From the NCBI GenBank assembly GCA_004524595.1, contig SDOA01000065.1:1-22289 (forward strand): DNA of 22,289 nucleotides, read 5' to 3'. Shown one piece after another: positions 14,726 through 21,045 of the stretch. Position numbers and translations under genes: made by a program. Numbering within the stretch: the stretch's first letter is position 1; every line of letters starts with the position of its first letter. Source of the DNA: Candidatus Thorarchaeota archaeon. GTDB taxonomy: Archaea; Asgardarchaeota; Thorarchaeia; Thorarchaeales; Thorarchaeaceae. The notes under the pieces are model-generated. The model saw only the letters and a list, made by a program, of their open reading frames with translations. It was not told where the DNA came from and searched no databases.

Positions 14726-15799
14726 TTATCCCGAAGACATATGTGATGTTAAATTCGACATCACACTCCTTAGATGAGTTCCTTTTTCTCTCTGGTTGGC
14801 TATAAATGTACATGTTTCAGAAACTGGACCAGCCAGAGCGGACATAATTTGTGATAAAGCAAGCCATTCAATATTATCTGGAGCTTCCAATTCAAGAAGT
14901 GTTAAACCAGGACCTGAAACAACTCGTGCTTTAGGAAATGTACTAGCTTGAGCATGAAGAACCCGAGAGAAAGTAGACTCTTGATACTGTTCATCATATA
15001 TCGTTATCATTAACTTTTGATTAAGGCCGATATTTGTGATATCAACATAAGGACGAATAAATTTGTCACGAATATTGACAAGTTTCCTACGAAGTGTGCG
15101 ACCTGAACTTGGTTTCAGGCCAAGTATCTTATAAGACTCAGCCAAATCAGCTGCAGTTGCATAGTAGTTTGATTCTAGAGCAGCAGCCACAATGAGTTCA
15201 TCAATATTCATTGGACCAGGAGGGCTTTGTTCAACAATGCTTTCCGTGGGCAAAATATCAACATACCCCCTAGCTGCACCTATAGAAGCTTCAAGTCGGA
15301 AATTATCAGGAAAACTCCATGTTTCTCCGTCAAATAGACCAAGATTCATGTGATTTGAGATTTTTGAGCATTCTGAAGTATAGATCTTGAGAGAATAGGG
15401 TTTCTTTCTAAATCTATCAATTTGATTCAGGAACCACGAAGACTGGTTACCAGGCGGAAGTATCGCCTCAAAATAGATACGTGAATCAAATGTGGATGAG
15501 ATAATTGAGGGTACATCTTTTATTACTAGCTTACTTGAGGTTAGCCATCTACCAAACTTCGTCAAGACATCTGCGCCTTCATCTGATTGCGCCCAACCAA
15601 ATATCATCTGAAGACCAAATCTTCCAAAATCAATATTTCCACGAATTTGTAAACTATTTTCTCTTTCTAGATTTTTCCAAATCTGATTTACAGCTGAACG
15701 TGAAACTTGCAAATCTCTTGCTAACTGAGACTGGCGCGATGATGGATCGATAACTAATCGGGTAAGTAAACGAAGCTCGCCAGTTCCAATTGTTCGCAT
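14726..15799 (-). CDS. Transcriptional regulator with two winged-helix domains
   Basis: Opens directly with a winged helix: GELRLLTRLVIDPSSRQ then SQLARDLQVSRSAVNQIWKN and a wing (about 5-60), the AsnC/Lrp-like pattern. An alpha/beta middle region follows, and a second HTH lies around 197-260 (DELIVAAALESNYYATAADL ... GRTLRRKLVNIRDKF) with another alpha/beta region. The same [HTH - alpha/beta - HTH - alpha/beta] plan as the next gene marks the two as a divergent pair, perhaps acting together. The start chosen is ATG 15799, with AGGTGG 5 nt upstream, rather than an in-frame GTG at 15808. A TATA-like TTACCTAGATATTAG lies just ahead, in a region rich in inverted repeats that could hold its own operators. 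Confidence 0.8.
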   Translation of the reverse strand: MRTIGTGELRLLTRLVIDPSSRQSQLARDLQVSRSAVNQIWKNLERENSLQIRGNIDFGRFGLQMIFGWAQSDEGADVLTKFGRWLTSSKLVIKDVPSIISSTFDSRIYFEAILPPGNQSSWFLNQIDRFRKKPYSLKIYTSECSKISNHMNLGLFDGETWSFPDNFRLEASIGAARGYVDILPTESIVEQSPPGPMNIDELIVAAALESNYYATAADLAESYKILGLKPSSGRTLRRKLVNIRDKFIRPYVDITNIGLNQKLMITIYDEQYQESTFSRVLHAQASTFPKARVVSGPGLTLLELEAPDNIEWLALSQIMSALAGPVSETCTFIANQREKGTHLRSVMSNLTSHMSSG

Positions 15800-15849
15800 A
15801 ATATCCACCTAATATCTAGGTAATATGGCCAAATGTTAAGATATGAATG

Positions 15850-16099
15850 TGTTGGCTGACCATTTTATGATACTGGAGTATTATCCAGATATGATATCAC
15901 TTGATCTCGAAAAAGGTAAGCCTTCTAAATGGCTCTAGAGGGCTTTCTAGTAAATCTATTCGCACACCACTCCCTTATTATGTCAGAAATGTAATCCTAT
16001 TCTTGGATTCACACTGCAGACTGAGCTCATAGGTTAGATGATTCTGACCTAGTTAGATCAGAGCATCCTACCTATCTAGTCAGAGGTAGGCGACCAACT
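15850..16099. other. Gene-free spacer with inverted repeats
   Basis: No supported gene. TCTGA (16043-16047) pairs with TCAGA (16058-16062), and CCTACC (16067-16072) pairs with GGTAGG (16085-16090). A partial direct repeat, CTAGTTAGATCAGAG and CTAGTCAGAGG, overlaps these stems. The block lies about 240-290 bp upstream of the double-HTH regulator operon and just before the small-ORF chain, so it could carry operator sites. A 23-codon ORF at 15867 has no ribosome binding site and is not called. Confidence 0.35.
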
Positions 16100-16186
16100 A
16101 TGCTTCATAAGGAAATTCAGGTCGCAACGGCTAGAGCAATAGTCAGTGTGTCCACCATACCATGTAATGTTCAGCAAAGGAGGTGA
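16100..16186 (+). CDS. Possible 28-residue ORF, first of a small-ORF chain
   Basis: ATG 16100 to TGA 16186 encodes MLHKEIQVATARAIVSVSTI followed by PCNVQQRR. AGGTAGG lies about 10 nt upstream. Its stop overlaps a GTG start of the next ORF as GTGA within a perfect AAAGGAGGTGA, a usual sign of coupled translation. Very short ORFs of this kind arise by chance, so this is tentative. Confidence 0.25.
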   Translation: MLHKEIQVATARAIVSVSTIPCNVQQRR

Positions 16187-16329
16187 AAGCGATAAGCACA
16201 GACCGGATACGAACTCTCTATGAGAGCATGACTAAGAATCGTGCTGCACTAGAGCTACTATCAATTGGTGTCGTGCACGGAATCTCGACCGTTGTTCAAC
16301 CGCCATGTGAAGATCCATGCCCATTCTAG
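16183..16329 (+). CDS. Possible 48-residue small protein ending CEDPCPF
   Basis: Starts at GTG 16183 (GTGA overlap with the previous ORF) or, less usually, at ATA 16192, which sits 5 nt after the near-perfect Shine-Dalgarno AAAGGAGGTGA. It reads through RIRTLYESMTKNRAALELL, then a hydrophobic stretch SIGVVHGISTVVQ, and ends PPCEDPCPF. The strong ribosome binding site in a region without a longer gene is the main support. The C-terminal DPCPF resembles the DPAPF end of the tiny ORF at 16583. No family recognised. Confidence 0.35.
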   Translation: MKAISTDRIRTLYESMTKNRAALELLSIGVVHGISTVVQPPCEDPCPF

Positions 16330-16377
16330 TGGATACTAGATTTGGTAATTGGATTTGAAAAGTAAGGCGAGTGAACT

Positions 16378-16586
16378 GTGTTTGAGGATTCCACGTTGCT
16401 GGACATTGGTTGGTATGGGATTCTTAGCTATTCTCTGCAGTGATAGAATTCAATGAGAGACTGGTAACAGAGAAACCGGCGATTGAATCCCAGAATGGCT
16501 TCTATGAAGCCATTGAAGGAGTCTACCGCCAACCAACTAGAAAATCGAAAGAGAACATGAAAAAAAGGAGAGAAAAAGAAGAATGA
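16378..16586 (+). pseudogene. Possible frameshifted small gene
   Basis: Two frames join into one protein-like reading. From GTG 16378, MFEDSTLLDIGWYGILSYSL runs into stop codons at 16440; in another frame VIEFNERLVTEKPAIESQNG continues through FYEAIEGVYRQPTRK and KKRREKEE to TGA at 16586. Both halves look like soluble helical protein, so a single-base shift near 16438 in an ancestral gene of about 70 codons is plausible. No family recognised and no ribosome binding site stands out. Confidence 0.3.
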
Positions 16587-16624
16587 ATCCACGACCAGGA
16601 GATACAGATCCTGCACCTTTCTAA
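16583..16624 (+). CDS. Possible 13-residue ORF MNPRPGDTDPAPF
   Basis: ATG 16583 overlaps the TGA of the preceding reading frame as ATGA, and AGGAG lies about 12 nt upstream in a purine-rich tract. A -1 slip on the seven-A run at 16560-16566 would instead fuse this sequence onto the upstream frame. The end, DPAPF, resembles DPCPF of the ORF at 16183. Too short to judge as a gene; recorded because of that shared C-terminus. Confidence 0.2.
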   Translation: MNPRPGDTDPAPF

Positions 16625-16630
16625 AAGAAA

Positions 16631-16652
16631 GCAGACGGACTTGTCCGTTTGA
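16631..16652 (+). promoter_or_regulatory. Perfect hairpin before the 82-residue gene
   Basis: ACGGAC-TT-GTCCGT is a perfect 6-bp inverted repeat about 30 nt ahead of the ATG at 16677, followed by TTGAAAAATAAT. It could be an operator, a leader hairpin or a weak terminator for the preceding small ORFs. Confidence 0.3.
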
Positions 16653-16676
16653 AAAATAATAGGAGAAAAGAAACGA

Positions 16677-16925
16677 ATGATAACTGAAAGAATCGAGCCA
16701 GTACTTGGAAACATCGTGACTTCCGAAACAGGCCGCGAAGTGGACCCGTTTACTGACCCAGAGATTGTAAGATTGACTGCAATCAACCTTGAACTAGCAG
16801 TAAAGAATCTCATGACAGCACACGCTCCACCAGAGTGCCTTGTAATCACAGCTGACATATGCACCCACAAACTCATGGCTATTCCCACTGCTGATGGGGA
16901 GGTCAAGGTGCTTGTGTTCGAATAG
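16677..16925 (+). CDS. Small conserved-looking protein of unknown function (82 residues)
   Basis: ATG 16677 has AGGAGA about 9 nt upstream. The product begins MITERIEPVLGNIVTSETGR and has an amphipathic helix (PEIVRLTAINLELAVKNLM), then APPECLVITADICTHKLMAI and an acidic end. It has no signal peptide or membrane segment. The two cysteines and single histidine (C54, C62, H64) could bind a metal, but no standard motif is present. Codon usage looks like that of neighbouring genes. It precedes MFS transporter 1 by 188 nt on the same strand and is not part of the duplicated unit. I do not recognise the family. Confidence 0.6.
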   Translation: MITERIEPVLGNIVTSETGREVDPFTDPEIVRLTAINLELAVKNLMTAHAPPECLVITADICTHKLMAIPTADGEVKVLVFE

Positions 16926-17008
16926 TGATTCATCAGTAGTCAAGAAGGAAAGACACATCCAATTCGAGAACAGTGGTTTCTCGAAGAGTGATAATTAGAC
17001 AAGAATAG

Positions 17009-17113
17009 AAAAGGAGTCTAAATAGCACCGAACAAACACCTAGATACAAAGGTACCAATAGTCTATAGACATGGAAAACCTTTCATAGGCTAATGTTCGG
17101 AGATAGACTATAA
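17009..17113 (+). promoter_or_regulatory. Conserved leader/promoter of MFS gene 1
   Basis: AAAAGGAGTCTAAATAGC (17009-17026) recurs before MFS gene 2 with one change, and both are followed by about 90 nt of mostly unconserved sequence and then TGTTCGGAGA just before the ATG. The first block may be a BRE/TATA element, the last the ribosome binding site (GGAG). The middle contains the palindrome GTCTATAGAC. Confidence 0.5.
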
Positions 17114-18541
17114 ATGAAAGTGGTCCGGAAGCATGATGCGCGGAGTGACAACAGCTTGGACAAAAATCCATTGGATGATGAGGCTGATTTTCCGGCCTTT
17201 AATGAAGATTTGGACCACATGGATATTCAAGAGGGGCATGAACCGCAGGATGGACTTAGAGCCTCTCTGACAGCTATTTTTTCATGGAAAAACTATAGAA
17301 TTTATTTGATTACTGGATGGGTCTTCAATGCGTTCTCGTATCTCACCAAATTCTTCAATCTCTATCTTTGGGATATCGTTCCAAATCTAATATTCATTGG
17401 TGCCATAGGATCAATTACTTCTGCAGTAGCTACTATCGCTCGTTTCTTCGGAGGTTATGTTGGTGATACTGTAAATCGAAAAAGCCTCTCTGTTGTTTCA
17501 TTTCTTTTGTTGGGAATCTATTATCTGATGATTGGAATATTCATTGATCCTGTTTTCATCTTCATGGCGCTTATTGTATATTCCACGGTGGATCTCACCA
17601 GAAGTGGCTCGACAGCATACATTATGGATAATATGCCACAAGAACACAGTGGTCTTGCACTCTCATTATTTACAGCTGGGAGAGCGCTCTCCATTATCAC
17701 GCTTGCAGTCTTTGCTTTTCTCTACCCGTTTGTTCAATTTGAGGCTTATAGACAGCTCCACCTAGTAGGAGGGGTCCTGCTTCTTATCTGTACAATAGCC
17801 CGAGCGGTGTATCTTAAGAGCATCCCATCGAAGAAGAGAGAAACTGGAACGAAGCTATGGAGGTCATTTATACAAGACAATAACAGAGCATTAAGGATTC
17901 TATTGACAATGATGCCAGGAATGGTAGCGGTATGTGTTCTAGACGCAATTAGTGATTCATTCTTCAATCTTGGTTCGCTTATCTATATGTATGACGTACT
18001 GTTCATTGATGTTCAATCAATAACTATCATGCTGATAGTTACTCTAACAATACAAGTCCCACTCCTTCTAAAGATAGGACGCCTCTCAGACAAAAAGGGA
18101 GTGAAATCAATTGCGCTTCTTGTGTATACTGCAATGCCAATCTCTGCAGCTCTCATGATTCTAGCCTACTGGATCCCTGATTGGGCACCATCGTCATTTG
18201 TAGATGGTGCCAACTTGATGATACCAGGACTTGGGGTGATTTTCAAGTTCTCATTTCTTGCTGTTGTCCTGAAGTATGTAAATGATACCCTTTGGTATAC
18301 CATTATGATTGTTCTAATTCAAAAAAGAATGCCAGGGCAGGATACCTCAAAGATACTTGCTATGTTCTGGTTTGTCATCTACCTTTCATCATCATTTGGT
18401 CCATTCATTGGAGGGTTGCTATCGGAAGCAACAAGCATACTGAATCTCTTTGTAGTTGTACTAGTACTAAACCTTTTGATTCTTGGGGCAATCGCACGAT
18501 ACGACCTCACGGCAAAAGGACAACAAGTTCCTAATGAGTGA
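17114..18541 (+). CDS. MFS transporter 1
   Basis: A 475-residue major facilitator with about 12 membrane helices. An acidic cytosolic tail of some 45 residues precedes helix 1 (NYRIYLITGWVFNAFSYLTK). Loop 2-3 carries a motif-A variant, GGYVGDTVNRKS, and its equivalent in the second half is GRLSDKKGVKS. A conserved-looking YVNDTLWYTIMIVLIQKRMP marks the 10-11 region and is shared with MFS 2. The ATG is supported by GGAG 11 nt upstream and by the aligned start of the paralog (MKVV..DAR). No substrate can be assigned; drug or small-metabolite export is the usual role of such proteins. The nearest upstream gene is the 82-residue protein; downstream is a fragment of nth. Confidence 0.92.
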   Translation: MKVVRKHDARSDNSLDKNPLDDEADFPAFNEDLDHMDIQEGHEPQDGLRASLTAIFSWKNYRIYLITGWVFNAFSYLTKFFNLYLWDIVPNLIFIGAIGSITSAVATIARFFGGYVGDTVNRKSLSVVSFLLLGIYYLMIGIFIDPVFIFMALIVYSTVDLTRSGSTAYIMDNMPQEHSGLALSLFTAGRALSIITLAVFAFLYPFVQFEAYRQLHLVGGVLLLICTIARAVYLKSIPSKKRETGTKLWRSFIQDNNRALRILLTMMPGMVAVCVLDAISDSFFNLGSLIYMYDVLFIDVQSITIMLIVTLTIQVPLLLKIGRLSDKKGVKSIALLVYTAMPISAALMILAYWIPDWAPSSFVDGANLMIPGLGVIFKFSFLAVVLKYVNDTLWYTIMIVLIQKRMPGQDTSKILAMFWFVIYLSSSFGPFIGGLLSEATSILNLFVVVLVLNLLILGAIARYDLTAKGQQVPNE

Positions 18542-18572
18542 CAAAGAATTTGTAATAGTTCAATGATACTAG

Positions 18573-18578
18573 TTTTTT
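18573..18578 (+). terminator. Oligo-T tract after MFS 1
   Basis: TTTTTT 32 nt after the MFS 1 stop. Archaeal RNA polymerase can terminate on such T runs without a strong hairpin. Weak evidence. Confidence 0.3.
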
Positions 18579-18602
18579 AGAATAGACACATATACGTGGC
18601 AA

Positions 18603-18710
18603 TATAATCGGAAAGCTGCCTATATCAAGAAAAGTGCAGAAATGATTTCTGAAAACTTCGGAAGAAGAGTACCCAAAACTCTTGATGATCTTATTACATT
18701 CAATGAGTGA
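18603..18710 (+). pseudogene. Fragment of an endonuclease III (nth) gene
   Basis: An open stretch reads YNRKAAYIKKSAEMISENFG then RRVPKTLDDLITF, aligning without gaps to residues 85-117 of the intact nth product in this window (17 of 32-33 positions identical by eye). Everything before residue 80 and after residue 117, including the helix-hairpin-helix Lys, catalytic Asp and Fe-S cysteines, is missing. It sits between the two MFS genes exactly where nth sits after MFS 2, so it is the remnant of an nth copy carried in the tandem duplication. The fragment ends where homology to the MFS leader resumes. Not expected to be functional. Confidence 0.85.
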
Positions 18711-18727
18711 TGATTAGATGAGATAAC

Positions 18728-18835
18728 AAAAGGAGTCTATATAGCTTCGAACACAACCAGAACAATGTCGAAGAAATGCCTTGACAAGGCAAGATAATCG
18801 ACGACATGTATTGGTCATGTTCGGAGAGACTAAAA
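18728..18835 (+). promoter_or_regulatory. Conserved leader/promoter of MFS gene 2
   Basis: AAAAGGAGTCTATATAGC (18728-18745) followed about 80 nt later by TGTTCGGAGA, as before MFS 1. TCTATATAG is a good TATA candidate with purine-rich AAAAGGAG as BRE. The leader between holds TGCCTT-GAC-AAGGCA, a short hairpin not present in copy 1. Confidence 0.5.
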
Positions 18836-20260
18836 ATGAAGGTGGTCCAAGAGGATGATGCGCGGGATGATGATTTATTTGAAAAGCATTCCGGAGATGA
18901 AGAGAAAGAAATACAACATATCTCTTCAGAAAAGGACCATGTTCAATTAATTGAAGCCCAGGAACTAAAAAAAGGACTCCGAGCTTCCTTAACTGCTGTT
19001 TTTTCCTGGGAAAATTATCGTGTATATTTAGTCACGGCATGGATGTTCAATGCTTTTGTATATCTCGGAAGTTTTCTCAATCTTTATCTTTGGAGTCTGA
19101 ATCTTAGCCTTTTATTAATTGGAGCCATAGGATCCATTACTTCTGGTATTAGTACAATCGCACGATTTTTTGGAGGATATCTAGGAGATACAGCTAATCG
19201 GAAGACCTTAGCCGTCATATCGATGTTCTTAATGGCATCTTATTATTTGATGATTGGATTATTCGAAGATCCAATTCTAATTTTTGTTGCTCTTACTATA
19301 TATGCCTCTCTTGAAGTCACAAAGGGAGGATCAACCGCATATATAATGGATAACATACCCAGAGACCATAGTGGATTCGCACTTTCCTTATTCACAGCTG
19401 GGAGAGCGCTCTCCATTATCACCCTAGGAGTATTCGCAGTATTATATCCAATTTTGCAGTTTGAAGGGTTTCGGCTACTTCATATAATTGGTGGCATAAT
19501 CCTCTTTTTTTCATCCATCATTCGGGCGATATATCTTAAGGCCAGCCCTCAAAAGAAGAGAGAAGGTAGTACAAAGCTCTGGAGGTCTTTCATTCATGAT
19601 AATAAACGAGCCTTGAGAGTCTTGTTAACATTGATTCCCGGAATGATCATTGTATGTATATTTGATGGCATTAGTGACTCATTTTTCAAATTAAGCGCTT
19701 TTATCTACATGTATGAAGAATTGTTCATCGATATTCCATCGATGATAATCATGTTAATTATTACTCTCATGATCGAGGTTCCACTTCTGTTAAAAATTGG
19801 GAGATTGACGGATAGAGAAGGAGTGAAGTCTACAGCGATACGAGTCTATGCAATCATGCCAATCTCTGCCATGCTCTTGATTATAGCCTACTGGATTCCA
19901 GACTGGGCACCATTGTCTCTCTCAAGTGCAGCAAATACGCTCTTGCCGGGTCTTGGAGTGATTTTCAAGACCTCGTTTCTTGCAGTCGTTCTCAAATACG
20001 TCAATGACACTCTTTGGTATACTATTGTTCTTGTACTCATTCGAAAAAGGCTACCAAACTATGACACTTCAAAGATTCTAAGCCTATTTTGGTTTACTGT
20101 GTGGATGACCTCGTCATTAGGTCCATTAATAGGAGGAATAATTTCTGAGGTAATGGGGATTATGTACCTATTTGTTGGTGTGTTCATTTTGAATTTGATT
20201 ATTCTTGGAGCAATAGCTAAGTATGATCTAACTGTAAAAGGTATAGCAGGGAATCAATAA
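18836..20260 (+). CDS. MFS transporter 2
   Basis: Paralog of MFS 1 along its full length (474 residues from ATG 18836), with the same acidic N-terminal tail, motif-A variant GGYLGDTANRKTLAV, second-half GRLTDREGVKS and YVNDTLWYTIVLVLIRKRLP. Identity is clearly over half by eye. An in-frame ATG at 18806 would add ten residues, but GGAG lies between the two ATGs and the MFS 1 start aligns with 18836, so the shorter form is preferred. About 12 membrane helices. It is followed 76 nt later by nth on the same strand. Substrate unknown; divergence between the copies suggests different substrates or expression. Confidence 0.92.
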   Translation: MKVVQEDDARDDDLFEKHSGDEEKEIQHISSEKDHVQLIEAQELKKGLRASLTAVFSWENYRVYLVTAWMFNAFVYLGSFLNLYLWSLNLSLLLIGAIGSITSGISTIARFFGGYLGDTANRKTLAVISMFLMASYYLMIGLFEDPILIFVALTIYASLEVTKGGSTAYIMDNIPRDHSGFALSLFTAGRALSIITLGVFAVLYPILQFEGFRLLHIIGGIILFFSSIIRAIYLKASPQKKREGSTKLWRSFIHDNKRALRVLLTLIPGMIIVCIFDGISDSFFKLSAFIYMYEELFIDIPSMIIMLIITLMIEVPLLLKIGRLTDREGVKSTAIRVYAIMPISAMLLIIAYWIPDWAPLSLSSAANTLLPGLGVIFKTSFLAVVLKYVNDTLWYTIVLVLIRKRLPNYDTSKILSLFWFTVWMTSSLGPLIGGIISEVMGIMYLFVGVFILNLIILGAIAKYDLTVKGIAGNQ

Positions 20261-20336
20261 AAGCAGAAGAGTATGTTATAGCATGATACTAGATTTGAAG
20301 TACTAAAATTAATCCACACAATCTGAAGGTGCGACT

Positions 20337-20984
20337 ATGAGTGAGGAGAGTAAAAGAGTTCTGGAAATTTTAAGAAGACTATCCAAGGAATATCCAGATG
20401 CGCCAGCAACCTATCTGAAATATAACAATCCCTTTGAAATGCTGATTGCAACCATTCTATCAGCAAGAGCCACTGATGCTGGTGTTAACAAAGTAACTCC
20501 TCAATTATTTGGTAAATATCCCACTCCAAAGAGGTTAGCTGAGGCTGATATTGATGACGTTGCAATGATTATTCGTCCATGTGGAGCATACAACAAAAAG
20601 GCGTCATACATAACAGAAACAGCCAGAATGATATCTGAAGATTATAGCGGAGAGATTCCAAAGACAATGGAGCAACTCATTCGATTTCCAGGGGTGAGTA
20701 GGAAGACAGCAAATGTTGTCATTCAAGTTGTATTTGGACAAGCAGACGGTATTGTAGTTGACACCCATATTATGAGGGTCACTATAAGACTCGGTTTCAG
20801 TGAACATGATAAGAAACCAGAAAGAATTGAGAGAGAGTTGATGGAATTATTGCCCAAGGATAAATGGATTAATTATGCTCGATTGATAGGTACGCATGGA
20901 CGTCAGACCTGTAAGTCACAACGTCCTAAATGCTTCCTGTGTCCGATCAGTAATCTCTGCCCTTCATCAGAGGCAGAAACCTAA
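20337..20984 (+). CDS. nth: Endonuclease III (DNA glycosylase/AP lyase)
   Basis: Removes oxidised pyrimidines and cleaves the abasic site. The 215 residues are of normal length. NPFEMLIATILSARATD opens the catalytic fold (31-47). The helix-hairpin-helix FPGVSRKTANVV carries catalytic Lys123, and VDTHIMR carries catalytic Asp142. C192, C199, C202 and C208 follow C-x6-C-x2-C-x5-C for the 4Fe-4S cluster. The ATG has AAGGTG 6-7 nt upstream. Having Lys in the hairpin, it is a bifunctional enzyme, unlike the Mig-like paralog at 9991. A fragment of a second copy survives at 18603. A T6 run directly after the stop may end the transcript. Confidence 0.95.
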   Translation: MSEESKRVLEILRRLSKEYPDAPATYLKYNNPFEMLIATILSARATDAGVNKVTPQLFGKYPTPKRLAEADIDDVAMIIRPCGAYNKKASYITETARMISEDYSGEIPKTMEQLIRFPGVSRKTANVVIQVVFGQADGIVVDTHIMRVTIRLGFSEHDKKPERIERELMELLPKDKWINYARLIGTHGRQTCKSQRPKCFLCPISNLCPSSEAET

Positions 20985-20990
20985 TTTTTT
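20985..20990 (+). terminator. Oligo-T tract after nth
   Basis: TTTTTT immediately follows the nth TAA. A plausible archaeal intrinsic terminator, without an evident hairpin. Confidence 0.35.
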
Positions 20991-21045
20991 GCGGAAGATG
21001 TTAAAAGCAAGTGCAATCGACCGATTCAAGACTTGAGTGATAGAA

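Larger units (their letters stand above)
16985..18541 (+). repeat. Tandem duplication, copy 1 (leader + MFS transporter)
   Basis: Homologous to the region starting near 18705, offset about 1,720 bp. Alignable parts: GAGTGATAATTAGA before the leader, AAAAGGAGTCTAAATAGC, TGTTCGGAGA, the whole MFS gene, and AATGATACTAG after its stop (ATGATACTAG after MFS 2). The paralogs have diverged substantially, so the event is old. Confidence 0.8.
18705..20260 (+). repeat. Tandem duplication, copy 2 (leader + MFS transporter)
   Basis: Second copy of the unit described at 16985. GAGTGATGATTAGATGAG at its left edge abuts the end of the nth fragment, which therefore marks the duplication junction. A 29-bp segment including the 14-bp palindrome GGAGAGCGCTCTCC is identical in both MFS genes (17672-17700 and 19394-19422). 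Confidence 0.8.

Noticed and set aside
15867..15938. 23-codon ORF starting MILEYYPDMI
   Set aside because: No ribosome binding site, no overlap or operon context and no recognisable sequence.
16033..16130. tRNA-like sequence (AGTTAGATCAGAGCATCC resembling a D-arm, followed by a stem)
   Set aside because: The putative anticodon stem encloses a 12-nt loop, no TTCGAATC-type T-arm follows and no acceptor stem pairs. Kept only as inverted repeats.
16523..16933. Minus-strand ORF of 136 codons over the 82-residue gene
   Set aside because: Low-complexity, Phe/Ser-rich product opposite a purine-rich plus strand. It is antisense to the better supported gene at 16677 and has no ribosome binding site.
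18806..18835. Upstream ATG extending MFS 2 by ten residues
   Set aside because: The GGAG site lies within this extension, and the aligned start of MFS 1 corresponds to ATG 18836.
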